64,000 bases of DNA from VFMC01 sp040380855. GTDB taxonomy: Bacteria; Actinomycetota; Acidimicrobiia; Acidimicrobiales; Ilumatobacteraceae. Below, piece after piece: positions 1 to 8,964 of this stretch; the stretch's first letter is position 1, and each line of letters starts with the position of its first letter. The stretch is from the NCBI GenBank assembly GCA_040380855.1, contig JBEIIG010000002.1, positions 1 to 64,000 of the forward strand, in the 5' to 3' direction. The notes under the pieces were generated by a model. It was not told where the DNA came from. It worked only from the letters and a program-made list of their open reading frames with translations, and searched no databases. The translations under genes and the position numbers were made by a program.

Positions 1-141
1 GGACTGGCGCATCGACTACAACTGGAAGCGGCCCCACACCGCCCACGGCGACCTCACCCCAGCAGAGTTCGCCGCCAAGTGGACCACCAACAACCAACCC
101 CAAGCCGCATAACACCTGGACCACCTATCGGGTCCCTCTCA
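1..141 (+). mobile_element. right end of an IS3-family-like insertion sequence
   Basis: The first 112 bases encode the end of an IS3-type transposase. The element appears to end at the CA of position 140-141, because the minus strand from there starts TGAGAGGGACCC, and IS3 termini usually begin TG. Immediately after it, the minus strand reads as the interrupted N-terminus of HsdM. The left end is outside the window, so the terminal repeat pair and target duplication cannot be checked. Confidence 0.65.
2..112 (+). CDS. IS3-family transposase OrfB, C-terminal end (partial)
   Basis: Only the last 36 residues are in the window. They carry the hallmark end of the rve (DDE integrase) fold of IS3 OrfB proteins: a DYNWKRPHTAHGDLTPAEF stretch followed by a short basic-polar tail and TAA. 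The final catalytic Glu lies upstream of the visible part. Its role would be cut-and-paste or circle-forming transposition of the element that broke hsdM. The subgroup within IS3 cannot be decided from this piece. Confidence 0.75.
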   Translation, partial: DWRIDYNWKRPHTAHGDLTPAEFAAKWTTNNQPQAA

Positions 142-142
142 T

Positions 143-256
143 CAAGAACAACAAGTACGTGAGTTGCTCGACGTACTCAATCGTCGACACCCCGTCGTCA
201 CGAAGCACATTGCAGAAGTTCCACAACTTCTGCACCAACTGGTTCGACCCGCTCAC
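143..256 (-). pseudogene. hsdM: type I restriction methylase HsdM, N-terminal fragment cut by an IS
   Basis: Reading from a GTG at 256, 38 codons give the typical HsdM N-terminus: LVQKLWNFCNVLRDDG followed by YVEQLTYLLFL. In intact HsdM this continues K-M-A-D-E, but here it runs into the end of the IS and stops after MRGTR. The GTG overlaps the hsdS stop codon (GTGA), so the operon order was hsdR-hsdS-hsdM. The rest of the methylase may lie left of the IS, outside the window. Loss of HsdM should inactivate both modification and restriction, because HsdR needs the M2S complex to bind DNA. Confidence 0.8.
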
Positions 257-1713
257 GATGCCTCCGCCTTCTTCTTCCGCTTGCCCTGCTGCCCCGGGGC
301 CGCAGCCCGCTCCGCACGGATCCGCTCCAACAACACCGATGCCGCCTCGTCCGACGGATCCTGCGGAACCAGCCGCCCCTCGAACGCCGCCTTCAACACC
401 GACCGCCGTAGCGCAGCCGACCGAGCAAGCCCTGCGTCAACAGCCCGCTCGCACGCGTCGATGAAGGAGAGTTGACGCTCGACCTCCTCGGCGATCCGCG
501 ACTGCTCCGCAGACGGTGGGACCAGCACCCGCAACGAGCGCAACTTCGCCTGGGAGATGTTGCGCATCGACTCCTTCGTTCCGGTAGCAAGAAGCTCGAT
601 CTGATCGCGGGTAGGACGAGAACGAAGCGCGTGTAGTAGCCACCGTGAGTCGACGCCCGCCGAAGGCTTGAGACGAAGGCTCTTGTCACTGAGAATCAGG
701 TCCTCGTGGTCTTGAAGGACAAGGACACAGGCACCCACGTATTCAGCGGTGTTAGCTCGCGATAGGAGGAGGTCACCCCGTCGGATGACCCACCGTTCAT
801 CAATGACAGACCCCTGAGGTAGCGCCTTGTTCTCAGATGGAAGAAAGTGTCCCCAGGTCATCGCGCTCACCTTGATCACGCCGACCTCTCCTGGCGCAGC
901 CGGCCGACCCTCAGTGGCGAAGGACTTGCCGGCTTCGATGTCAACAAGTAGATCCCCCAACTCGGCGAGCACCCAGCCAGTAGGAGCCTCAACCATCGCC
1001 GTCGATCGGGCACCGAGGTCGGCGAGGAGTTTGGGGGCTGGGGTGTCGGTGGGGTCTTGGGGGACGAGGCGGCCGGTGACGGCCGCGGTGAGGATGGCGT
1101 CGCGCATGCGTTTGAGGAGTTGGCGGACGGTGCGGAGGCCGGCTTCGCCTGCGTCGAGCTTGGAGAACGCTTCCTCGATCGCTGCAACGATCCTTCGCTG
1201 TTCCGGCAGGGGCGCAATCGGCAACGTGAGAGCACGGAATCGTTCGTGAGTCAGATTGAGGCCACTATCGCTGATACCGGTCTTCATCTCGTCAATCGCA
1301 TCAACCCGGTCCGGCGACAAGAGCGAAAACTCGATGAACTGCGGCTCTGCGATGGCTGGATTCACGCGAAACCGATACATCTTCCCCGAGATCATCAGAT
1401 TGGGTCGAGTCTCACGTACTAGGCACGCCACTCCACAACGAGCCCGCGGGCCAGCACACGTCAGCAGCAGGTCACCGGCTTGGACCTCGAGCAGCGGCCT
1501 CGGTTTGAGCTCCTCCGGTAAGCGCTTGTTCTCGTGGGCCATGAACTGCCCAGCCTGAATTGCTGTGGTCTTTAGAACTCCCCATTGGTTGTCGGGAGCC
1601 GATTCTCGTTCGCACTGCGGGCTCCAGCCCTGGTGAACAAGTCGACCATCGCTGAGCGGCGCCAGCAAGTCCTCCACGCTTGCCAGCGCCCAGCCATCTG
1701 GCAGTTCGCTCAT
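253..1713 (-). CDS. hsdS: type I restriction-modification specificity subunit HsdS
   Basis: A 486-residue HsdS that sets DNA target choice for a type I enzyme. It has the usual two target-recognition domains, each followed by a conserved helical spacer: the first contains LPEQRRIVAAIEEAFSKLDA and ends GRLVPQDPTD, the second contains EQSRIAEEVERQLSFIDA and ends GRLVPQDPSD. The ATG at 1713 overlaps the hsdR stop (ATGA), which fixes the start; a longer frame upstream is Arg/Pro shadow sequence. A Lys-rich tail ends the protein. It looks intact, although the downstream hsdM partner is broken. Confidence 0.92.
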   Translation of the reverse strand: MSELPDGWALASVEDLLAPLSDGRLVHQGWSPQCERESAPDNQWGVLKTTAIQAGQFMAHENKRLPEELKPRPLLEVQAGDLLLTCAGPRARCGVACLVRETRPNLMISGKMYRFRVNPAIAEPQFIEFSLLSPDRVDAIDEMKTGISDSGLNLTHERFRALTLPIAPLPEQRRIVAAIEEAFSKLDAGEAGLRTVRQLLKRMRDAILTAAVTGRLVPQDPTDTPAPKLLADLGARSTAMVEAPTGWVLAELGDLLVDIEAGKSFATEGRPAAPGEVGVIKVSAMTWGHFLPSENKALPQGSVIDERWVIRRGDLLLSRANTAEYVGACVLVLQDHEDLILSDKSLRLKPSAGVDSRWLLHALRSRPTRDQIELLATGTKESMRNISQAKLRSLRVLVPPSAEQSRIAEEVERQLSFIDACERAVDAGLARSAALRRSVLKAAFEGRLVPQDPSDEAASVLLERIRAERAAAPGQQGKRKKKAEAS

Positions 1714-4511
1714 GCGACGAGTTCCTGGGTGAGTTGGTCGAGGAGGGGGGTGAGTCGTCCGTTGAAGGTGGCGTTGGCTCGGCCGAAGCCGCCGTGGCCG
1801 ACGAAGGGTTCGAGTTCGAAGTCGTCGGGGGCGATGGTGAGGCTGGTGGCGAGGTGGTCTTTGATGCGGGTGAGCCAGGCGAGTTGGTCGTCGGTGAAGG
1901 TGGCGCCGGTCTGGTGCTGTTGGGCGAGCCAGTTGGTGAAGCGTTCGTCGACGGTGAGCGGGTAGGCAACGAGGTCGCGTTCGGGGTCGAGCGCTTTGCG
2001 GACGAGGCTGATGAGGTTGGTGAACTGGGTGCCGGCCGATCCGCGAACGCGTGAGGCTTCGAGTGCTTCGTACGCGGCCCACAGCCGTTCGGGGGTCCAG
2101 TTGTAGGGCGGGCGACCGATGGTGGCGGCGAGTTCCTTGATCGCCTTGAGCGTGAGGCGTTTGCCGTAGGGGCGGGAGTAGAGGATCTGGAGGGCGTCGA
2201 TGTCGTCGCAGTGTTCGGCGACGAACGCTTGCCATGAGGCGATGGTGGTGCGGGCACGGTCGGTGGCGTCGCGTGAGAACCCGGCGTCAATCACCTCGTC
2301 TTTGGAGGTTTCATCGAGCACCTGGGTGTAGCTGCGTCGCACCTCGACCAACTTCGTGCGCAGTTCGGGCCGTTCGGCCAGCACGCGGCAGGCCTTCTCG
2401 ATCAGTGCGGCGCGTGCGTCGTGGAGTTGTTCATCGGTGGGGTCGGCACCGCCGTTGGCTGCGGCGGCGGTCTCCCATGCCGTGTCGGTGTCGACGGCGT
2501 CGGTGAGGACTCGCACCAGGTCGGTCAGTCCCACGCCGCCTGCGGCGTCGGCGAGTTCGGCGCGGTCGTCCGGGGTGATCACCCGGTCGAGGCGGGCGAG
2601 ACGCCCGGCGATCGTCGACACCACGTCGGGGTCGCGCACACCTGCGGCCACTTGGTCGAGCAACTTCTTCAACGAGTCGGCCTTGCGCCGGTCGAGCGGG
2701 TTGGTGTCGTTGAAGTCGCCTTCGGTCACCCCGACGGCGTCGACGATGACGAAGTGGGTCTTGGCGGTCGCGTCGGCCGAGACCGCTTGAAGATCGTTCG
2801 GGTCGATGATCCGCACACCGCGGCCCTTCATCTGTTCGAAGAAGTTGCGTGAGCGGACCTGGCGCATGAACATCACGCACTCCAACGGCCGCACGTCGGT
2901 GCCGGTGGCGATCATGTCGACGGTGACGGCAATGCGCGGGTTGAAGCTGTTACGGAACTGGTTCAGCAGGTCTTCGGGTTTCACGCCGGTGGTGCGGTAG
3001 GTGATCTTCACGGCGAAGTCGTTGCCGCGGCCGAACTCCTCACGGCAGATGCGCACGATGTCGTCGGCGTGCGAGTCGTCCTTGGCGAAGATGAGCGTCT
3101 TGGGCACTTCGCTGCGACCGGGAAAGATGCCACCCTCATCGAGGGGCTTGTACAGGTTGTCGCGGAACGTGCGGATGACGGTGCGGATCTGGTCGATCGC
3201 CACCACATCGCGGTCGAGTTGGCGGGCGTCGTAGACGACGTCGTCGTCGAGTTTCTCGAGGCGCACCTTGCGGGTGTCTCGTTCGCGGAACTTCGTCACC
3301 AGACCGGCTTCGACGGTGGAGCCCTGTTCGCTGATCTTGGTGCGGATGCGGTACACGTCGAAGTCGACGTTCACGCCGTCGGCGACGGCTTCGGCGTGGC
3401 CGTACTCGACCACCATGTTCTGGTTGAAGAACCCGAACGTCTGCTTGGCCGGTGTGGCGGTCAACCCCACCAGGAACGCATCGAAGTACTCGATCACCTG
3501 ACGCCACACCCCGTAGATCGACCGGTGGCATTCGTCGACGATCACCACATCGAACGCCTCGATCGGGATCTGCGGGTTGTACACCACCTCCACCGGCCGC
3601 TCAGGTTCGATCTCCGAGCCCGAGAGCTCGTCGACGTCGTCGGGCAACTCCTCCTCGCCGCGCAGCATCGAATAGAGACGCTGCACAGTGGTGATGACCA
3701 CCCGTGCCGCCGGGTCGATGCGGTTCGAGGTCAACCACTGCACGTTGTAGAGATCGGTGAACTTGCGGCCATCGCCCGGGGTGGCGAACTGCTGGAACTC
3801 GCGCAGCGTCTGGCGCCCGAGGTTCGCCCGGTCGACCAGGAACAGCACCCGCTCCGCCCCGGCGGTCTGCACCAGGCGGTAGGCGAGGTTGGCGGCCATG
3901 AACGTCTTGCCCGACCCGGTGGCCATCTGCGCCAACGCCCGCGGCCGGTTCGCCCGCATCGACGCTTCGAGCTTGCTGATCGCCTCCACCTGGATCCGTC
4001 GCATCCCGTCGGTGGGCACCGCACCGAGCCGGTTCAACCGGGCCCGCAGCGACCCCGCGTCGGCGTCGTCGATCCACTGCCGCAACCAGCGGGCCAGCGT
4101 CTCGGGACGATGGAACCCGAACACGGGCCGCGAGCGGGGCTCGGGATCGAACCCGTCGGTGAACATCGTCTCGTCGCCCGTCGCCTCGTACAGGAACGGC
4201 AACGGCGACACCACCGCGGGAAGATCCTTCGGCAACCCGGCCGCATACTTCGCCGACTGCGCCTCCACACCCGCCAACGGCGTGCCCGACGGCTTGGCCT
4301 CGACCGCGCCGACCGCCTTGCCGTCGACGAACAACAGGTAATCGGCCCGGCCGTGCCCGGCAGCCATGATGAACTCACGGACCGCCACCCCCTGGCCCGC
4401 ATACAGGTTCATAGCGGCACGGTCTTGCACCACCCAACCGCACTCGAGCAACTGGCGGTCGATCACCACCCGGGCGCGCGCCTCGGCAGTGAGATACGCG
4501 TCATCTGCCAC
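1710..4511 (-). CDS. hsdR: type I restriction endonuclease HsdR (EcoEI-type)
   Basis: A 933-residue motor/nuclease subunit. The N-terminus carries the HSDR_N nuclease region: GHGRADYLLFVDGKAVGAVEAK provides the D-x(n)-E-x-K residues. Then come a superfamily 2 helicase core (Walker A ATGSGKTF, Walker B DECHR, motif III GLTATP) and an EcoEI_R_C-like C-terminus. The GTG at 4511 is preferred because AGGGG lies 8 nt upstream; a TTG at 4589 would add 26 unlike residues. It is translationally coupled to hsdS. With hsdM broken it probably has no target-loading complex. Confidence 0.92.
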   Translation of the reverse strand: MADDAYLTAEARARVVIDRQLLECGWVVQDRAAMNLYAGQGVAVREFIMAAGHGRADYLLFVDGKAVGAVEAKPSGTPLAGVEAQSAKYAAGLPKDLPAVVSPLPFLYEATGDETMFTDGFDPEPRSRPVFGFHRPETLARWLRQWIDDADAGSLRARLNRLGAVPTDGMRRIQVEAISKLEASMRANRPRALAQMATGSGKTFMAANLAYRLVQTAGAERVLFLVDRANLGRQTLREFQQFATPGDGRKFTDLYNVQWLTSNRIDPAARVVITTVQRLYSMLRGEEELPDDVDELSGSEIEPERPVEVVYNPQIPIEAFDVVIVDECHRSIYGVWRQVIEYFDAFLVGLTATPAKQTFGFFNQNMVVEYGHAEAVADGVNVDFDVYRIRTKISEQGSTVEAGLVTKFRERDTRKVRLEKLDDDVVYDARQLDRDVVAIDQIRTVIRTFRDNLYKPLDEGGIFPGRSEVPKTLIFAKDDSHADDIVRICREEFGRGNDFAVKITYRTTGVKPEDLLNQFRNSFNPRIAVTVDMIATGTDVRPLECVMFMRQVRSRNFFEQMKGRGVRIIDPNDLQAVSADATAKTHFVIVDAVGVTEGDFNDTNPLDRRKADSLKKLLDQVAAGVRDPDVVSTIAGRLARLDRVITPDDRAELADAAGGVGLTDLVRVLTDAVDTDTAWETAAAANGGADPTDEQLHDARAALIEKACRVLAERPELRTKLVEVRRSYTQVLDETSKDEVIDAGFSRDATDRARTTIASWQAFVAEHCDDIDALQILYSRPYGKRLTLKAIKELAATIGRPPYNWTPERLWAAYEALEASRVRGSAGTQFTNLISLVRKALDPERDLVAYPLTVDERFTNWLAQQHQTGATFTDDQLAWLTRIKDHLATSLTIAPDDFELEPFVGHGGFGRANATFNGRLTPLLDQLTQELVA

Positions 4512-4595
4512 GCGTTGCACCCCTGAGCCGCCGAACCATGCCTGCAGCGTACGCCGTGGGTGTAGCGGTGACCATCGACAGCGACGCAACGTCGG

Positions 4596-5057
4596 TCAGG
4601 TCGAACCTCTTTGGCGGCGCGCCTCACGCTCCATTTGGTGCCGAACATGACGATGGAGACCGACCGATGACGGTTCGTTTCGGGCTTGCTCGGGTGGTGC
4701 CATCTTGTTCAATGCGGCTCGGAGCTCGTCGCGTTCGATCAGCAACCTGGCTCGCTCCTCGGCCAGTCCGTCGAACGAGCGGCGGGCGAGAGCGAGTTGC
4801 TGGGTGAGCGCCTCGTTCGCCCGGCGATGCCGTTCGAGTTCGCCGCGTAGGGCACGTAGCTCGGCTTCGCGGTTCGCCAACGTCGTCGCCAGCTGCTCGA
4901 TGTCGTGGCGAGCCCGGGCGAGTTCGTCACCGTCGACCACGGCGTGCTCCACCGTTGCCGGTTCGGCTTCGCCGCGCTGGCGTGCGCGATAGGCGCGTGA
5001 GCGGTCAGCATCGGATCGCCACTTGCGCGGGCGGCCACCCTTGCCCGGGATCGTCAC
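4596..5057 (-). CDS. hypothetical basic coiled-coil protein
   Basis: A 153-residue protein starting at GTG 5057, with GGGAG 6 nt upstream. The N-terminus is a basic patch (GRPRKWRSDADRSRAYRARQRG) of the kind seen in small DNA-associated proteins of actinobacterial integrative elements. The middle is a long charged heptad-like helix (LARARHDIEQLATTLANREA onward) and the tail is basic. It lies 84 nt upstream of hsdR on the same strand and may be co-transcribed. No family was recognised; a DNA-binding accessory role is only a guess. Confidence 0.65.
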   Translation of the reverse strand: MTIPGKGGRPRKWRSDADRSRAYRARQRGEAEPATVEHAVVDGDELARARHDIEQLATTLANREAELRALRGELERHRRANEALTQQLALARRSFDGLAEERARLLIERDELRAALNKMAPPEQARNEPSSVGLHRHVRHQMEREARRQRGST

Positions 5058-5167
5058 CGTCGGCTCCCGTCACGGAACGCGACGATTGCGTTCACCCTTT
5101 GGTGATCTTCTGTGTAGTCGCCACCACGCAGTCGCAGCGCCGACGATGTGAGGGTTGCCACGGTGCC

Positions 5168-5521
5168 TCACTCGAACAGCAGCGACTGCTCAGCCGACGT
5201 CGTGCGCCGCGTGGAACGACGGCGCGCCGGCGGTGTGCCCGCGAGAGTCACCGGGGCCGTCTCTGCGGGCTGTCGACGCTTCGACGGCGGCGGCCAGGTG
5301 ATCGGGCCGCCCAGCATTTCTTCGAGCTTGTGGCGCGGCACACGGGTCTGCTTGCCGTACTTCACCGCCGGCAGACCGGCCGCACCACCCGACGTCAGAT
5401 ACAGCCGGGCCAACTGGTAGGCGACGGTTCGGCCGATGCGGATCACGTCGGCGGCTTCCTCCACCGTCATGAAGTCGGGGGCCGCAACCGCAACGCTGTC
5501 GGGTTCAGGACCGTGTCGCAC
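5168..5521 (-). CDS. excisionase-like MerR/HTH_17 DNA-binding protein
   Basis: A 117-residue protein. GTG 5521 has GGAG 5 nt upstream, and an internal ATG exists at 5470. Residues 18-70 form an HTH_17/excisionase fold: MTVEEAADVIRIGRTVAYQL, then KYGKQTRVPRHKLEEML, the wing in which xis-type proteins grip DNA. The C-terminus is Pro/Arg-rich. It is divergent from integrase 1 with 261 nt between them, the usual arrangement for a directionality factor. It could instead be a simple regulator of the shared promoter region. Confidence 0.75.
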   Translation of the reverse strand: MRHGPEPDSVAVAAPDFMTVEEAADVIRIGRTVAYQLARLYLTSGGAAGLPAVKYGKQTRVPRHKLEEMLGGPITWPPPSKRRQPAETAPVTLAGTPPARRRSTRRTTSAEQSLLFE

Positions 5522-5782
5522 AGAGTCTCCTTGCACTCGGTGGGCTGTAATGGCACAGCCCGTCACCAAATGACGGAGAGCGAGCCCGGCGATCTGTTGA
5601 ATCGACGCCACGGTGGACAGCCACCATTCGGCTCGGCATACTGGCCGTGTGGCGTGCGCATTGTCGCCCGCGAACGCCCGAGTGCCAGCCTTCCCGGCCG
5701 GTACTCCGGTGGCCGAGAGCTGCCGAACACGCCGAACCCTCCGGGCGCACCACTCGTCATCAACCGACACGAGGTGGCCCGC
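5522..5782. other. divergent intergenic region, excisionase / integrase 1
   Basis: This 261-nt region separates the excisionase-like gene (minus) from integrase 1 (plus) and must hold both promoters. Frames that run through it have no family resemblance. GAGGTGG at 5771-5777 is the likely ribosome binding site of the integrase GTG at 5783. No clear operator palindrome was seen. Confidence 0.4.
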
Positions 5783-6979
5783 GTGAGGGGACACATCGCC
5801 CGCAAGGGCAACCGCTACTACGCCGTCGTCTACGAAGGCTTTGACCCCGCCACCGGCAAGGAACGGCACCGCTGGTACGCGGCCGGCGACACACGCAAGG
5901 GCGCCGAGAAGGTGCTCGCCGAACACCTCAAGCGCATCCACGACGGCGACTACCGCGCACCCGAACGCATCACGTTCGGCGACTACCTCATCGAACGCTG
6001 GCTGCCCACCAAACGGGCACAGCTGCGCACCTCCACGTACAGCTCGTACCGCAACAACCTGCTGCTGCACGTCATCCCGCACATCGGCCACATCCCACTG
6101 CAGAAGCTGCAACCCGAAGACATCGACATGCTCTACGCCACCCTGCTCATCGGCGGCAAACGCAACGGGAAGGGCAGCGGTATCGGCAGCGGCATCGGGA
6201 AGGGCAGCGGCGGTGTCAAGGCCAGGAGCAACAAAGGGCTGTCGGCCAAGTCGGTGCGCAACATCCACGTCATCATCCGCAAGGCACTCGCCGACGCAAT
6301 GCGCAAAGGCAGTGTCACCCGCAACGTCGCCGACCTCGCCGACCCACCCCGCGCCCGCAGCCGCACCATGGACGCCTGGTCAGCCGACGAACTCCGCCAA
6401 TTCCTCGCCAGCATCGAACACAGCGACTGGTACGTGCCCATCTACCTCGCCGCCAACACCGGCATGCGCCGAGGTGAAGTACTCGGCCTCACCTGGCACA
6501 ACGTCGACCTCGACGGCGCCCGACTCATCGTCGACCAACAGATCCAGTCCGTCGACTACCAAGCCAGCGTCGCCAACGTGAAGACCACCGGCAGCCGCCG
6601 CACCATCGACCTCAACCCCCGCACCGTCGCCATGCTCACCACCTGGCGCAACCGCCCACGACCCGACGGCAAACGGCCCACCGCCAACGACTTCGTGTTC
6701 ACCCACCCCGACGGCGGCCCCATCCACCCCGACCTGTTCTCACAGACATGGAGCCGGCTGATGGAGAAGAGCGACGTACGACGCATCCGCCTGCACGACC
6801 TGCGCCACACCCACGCCAGCATCCTGCTGAAGGCCGGCGTGCCCGTGAAGGTCGTCAGCGAACGCCTCGGCCACAGCAGCCCCGCCTTCACCATGACCGT
6901 CTACCAACACGTGTTGCCCGGCATGCAAGCCGACGCCGCAGCCGCGTTCGGCGAGGCCGTGTTCGGCAGCACCTGCTGA
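5783..6979 (+). CDS. tyrosine recombinase / site-specific integrase 1
   Basis: A 398-residue integrase. GTG 5783 is chosen because GAGGTGG lies just upstream and the protein then begins RGHIARKGNRYYAVVYEG, an arm-binding AP2-like domain. The SAM-like core-binding domain follows (FGDYLIERWLPTKRAQ). The catalytic domain shows Arg in TGMRRGEVLGLTW, HDLRHTHAS, LGHSS and the Tyr in TVYQHVLPG. An unusual Gly/Ser/Lys-rich low-complexity insert (about residues 127-150) joins the two helical parts. It faces the tRNA fragment at 8965 and likely served the element left of that site. Confidence 0.95.
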   Translation: MRGHIARKGNRYYAVVYEGFDPATGKERHRWYAAGDTRKGAEKVLAEHLKRIHDGDYRAPERITFGDYLIERWLPTKRAQLRTSTYSSYRNNLLLHVIPHIGHIPLQKLQPEDIDMLYATLLIGGKRNGKGSGIGSGIGKGSGGVKARSNKGLSAKSVRNIHVIIRKALADAMRKGSVTRNVADLADPPRARSRTMDAWSADELRQFLASIEHSDWYVPIYLAANTGMRRGEVLGLTWHNVDLDGARLIVDQQIQSVDYQASVANVKTTGSRRTIDLNPRTVAMLTTWRNRPRPDGKRPTANDFVFTHPDGGPIHPDLFSQTWSRLMEKSDVRRIRLHDLRHTHASILLKAGVPVKVVSERLGHSSPAFTMTVYQHVLPGMQADAAAAFGEAVFGSTC

Positions 6980-7000
6980 TCGAGGCAGCGAGTTTGGCGC

Positions 7001-7041
7001 TAGTTTGATGAGCACCTGACTTTCAGGACTACATCAAACTA
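7001..7041. promoter_or_regulatory. nested 41-bp inverted repeat before the AlbA_2 gene
   Basis: TAGTTTGATG (7001-7010) and CATCAAACTA (7032-7041) are exact inverted copies. Inside them CCTGA (7015-7019) and TCAGG (7023-7027) form a second exact pair, with 4-nt gaps on both sides and a 3-nt centre. The structure lies between the integrase 1 stop and the GTG at 7053, only 11 nt from that start. It could be an autoregulatory operator or a hairpin that ends integrase transcription. There is no T-run after it, which favours an operator. Confidence 0.6.
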
Positions 7042-7052
7042 GGATCAAAGTC

Positions 7053-8825
7053 GTGGATCAGATCGTGGAACATGCGCTGCAGGCGATCGTTGACGGGGCC
7101 AGGCCAAAGGATTTGGAGTCGTACCACCTCGACTTCAAGGAAGAAGCGCGCTCGACGGGCGATACCGAGAAGCTTCTCCGCGATGCCGCAGTCTGCTTTG
7201 CGAACGCTGACGGCGGCTACATCTTGGTTGGGGTTGACGACGACGTGGCTGGCGTCGCAGCGCTCGTCGGCACCGATCTGGACGCTCAGCACGTTCAGCG
7301 CCGCATCTACGAGTTGACCGTCCCCTCGCTCCTCGTCACCAGTGACGAAGTCTCATTCGCTGGGGTCCGCCTCCTCGTCCTCAGCGTGCCGCGGAGCTTC
7401 GACATCCATGCCGACCAGCAAGGGCGCGCAAGGCGGCGTGTCGCAGACACATGCGTTCCGATGAGTCCACAGGATCAGATGCTGCTCCGCGAAGAGCGGC
7501 GTGGGGTCGACTGGTCAGCAGAGCCATCTGCCCTCTCGGTCAAAGACGTACAGCCAGGCGCGCTCGAGGCAGCACGCCGTCGACTACGCCAGGGTGGTGA
7601 CAACACGCAGGAACTTGCGGCGCTCTCGGACATTGAGCTTCTCCGCGGACTTGGCGTCGTCGATCGGGATGATCGACTGCTGCGCGCTGGGGAGGTGCTC
7701 TTCTGCTCATCGGTCCGGCAAAGTCCTTGGGTTGTCTACCAGCACCGGCTCACACCCGGAGGCGAAGCCACCGTGGTCGAGCGCCTCAACGGGCCTTTGA
7801 TCAACGTCCTCGATCAACTCATCGATCTGGCATGGGCGCGGCGACACATCACGCCACTCAACCTGCCAGACGGCACGCAGATCGAGGTGGCCGACTTCCC
7901 GCAGGGAGCGGTTCGAGAGGCAATCGCAAATGCACTGTTGCACCGCGAGTTCCGCATCGACATGCCGATCACGGTCGAGCACTCTCCAACCGTGTTCGTC
8001 GTGGAGTCACCCGGCCCCCTGGTCGCAGGCGTCACCGAGAACAACATCCTTACCCACCCCTCGAAGCCCCGCAACCGATGCCTCTTCCAGGCGGCCCGAA
8101 AACTGAGGATCGCCGAGGAGACGGGCCGCGGAGTCGACCGAATGTTCCGGGAACTGCTGCGATCGGGCCATGGCACACCCACCATCTCTCAGTCCGTCGA
8201 CTCAACACGCGTGGCACTCGTCGGTGGAGCGCCCCGCACCCAAGTTGTGCGCTATGTCGAGCAGCTCGACCCTTCCGAGCGAGAAGACGTGGACACGCTT
8301 CTCGTTGTCTTCACCCTGCTGTCGGTTCGCACCATCACGGCTTCCGATCTCTCGATGGTGATTCAGAAGAGCGAGGCGGAGGCCGATGCGTTGCTCCGGA
8401 GACTCGCAGGCGACCACCCAGGCATCCTCGAGCCGACGCGCGAGTCAGCCAGACTCCGTCGGCCCGAGTATCGGCTACGCGGAACAGCACTTGCGGTTCT
8501 CGGAAGCAGCGTCGCCTATCACCGTCGAACCGTCGACGACATCGACCGAAAGGTCATCGCGCACGTGCTCGAGTACGGTCGGATCAGCAATCGAACAGTT
8601 CAGAATCTCCTCGACATCGACGTGTACCGAGCTCGTGATCTCCTCCGCGACCTGCGCGATCGAGGTCTGCTCGTGAAGACCTCGACACAAGAGCGGGGTA
8701 CTGCGGTCGAGTACGGCCCGGGCGAGAAGTTTCCTCATCCGAGAGGTCCACGGAAGCCACGCAACGCCAAGCCGCCGTCCGGAGAGACGCTGTTCGGCGC
8801 CGCCGACGACGAACCAAACAAGTGA
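7053..8825 (+). CDS. AlbA_2 (Schlafen) domain ATP-binding regulator-like protein
   Basis: A 590-residue protein with GTG start. The N-terminal third is an AlbA_2/Schlafen domain (LDFKEEAR, then FANADGGYILVGVDDD). The middle resembles the GHKL-type HATPase_c_4 region of putative ATP-dependent transcriptional regulators: FPQGAVREAIANALLHREF is the N-box-like helix and AEETGRGVDRMF a conserved loop. The C-terminus looks like two winged-helix units. Such genes are common cargo of integrative elements. The nested palindrome just upstream may be its own operator. Function is otherwise unknown. Confidence 0.8.
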   Translation: MDQIVEHALQAIVDGARPKDLESYHLDFKEEARSTGDTEKLLRDAAVCFANADGGYILVGVDDDVAGVAALVGTDLDAQHVQRRIYELTVPSLLVTSDEVSFAGVRLLVLSVPRSFDIHADQQGRARRRVADTCVPMSPQDQMLLREERRGVDWSAEPSALSVKDVQPGALEAARRRLRQGGDNTQELAALSDIELLRGLGVVDRDDRLLRAGEVLFCSSVRQSPWVVYQHRLTPGGEATVVERLNGPLINVLDQLIDLAWARRHITPLNLPDGTQIEVADFPQGAVREAIANALLHREFRIDMPITVEHSPTVFVVESPGPLVAGVTENNILTHPSKPRNRCLFQAARKLRIAEETGRGVDRMFRELLRSGHGTPTISQSVDSTRVALVGGAPRTQVVRYVEQLDPSEREDVDTLLVVFTLLSVRTITASDLSMVIQKSEAEADALLRRLAGDHPGILEPTRESARLRRPEYRLRGTALAVLGSSVAYHRRTVDDIDRKVIAHVLEYGRISNRTVQNLLDIDVYRARDLLRDLRDRGLLVKTSTQERGTAVEYGPGEKFPHPRGPRKPRNAKPPSGETLFGAADDEPNK

Positions 8826-8921
8826 ACAACGCACCTACTTGCACCGTCGGCCGCCAGCAGGAAGCCCGTCGGGGAACTCGTCCGTTAGAAGATCCGTTAG
8901 AAGTCGGCCCCGGAGAACGGC

Positions 8922-8959
8922 GAAGGCCCTGGCGGATCTTGCGATCTACCAGGGCCTTC
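8922..8959. terminator. hairpin beside the tRNA fragment at 8965
   Basis: GAAGGCCCTGG (8922-8932) pairs exactly with CCAGGGCCTTC (8949-8959) around a 16-nt loop. TTCTTTC follows on the plus strand, so it could end transcription of the AlbA_2 gene. It would also have served as the terminator of the tRNA when this site was the live tRNA end. Confidence 0.6.
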
Positions 8960-8964
8960 TTTCG

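Noticed and set aside
1714..2235. Upstream extension of the HsdS frame to 660 residues
   Set aside because: The extra part is Arg/Pro/His-rich shadow of hsdR; the coupled ATG at 1713 begins a normal HsdS.
3069..4526. 485-codon open frame on the plus strand opposite hsdR
   Set aside because: It mirrors the HsdR gene in a GC-rich genome and has no domain.
5522..6268. Long minus-strand frame joined to the excisionase-like gene
   Set aside because: The part beyond 5521 is the reverse of integrase 1 and lacks protein character.
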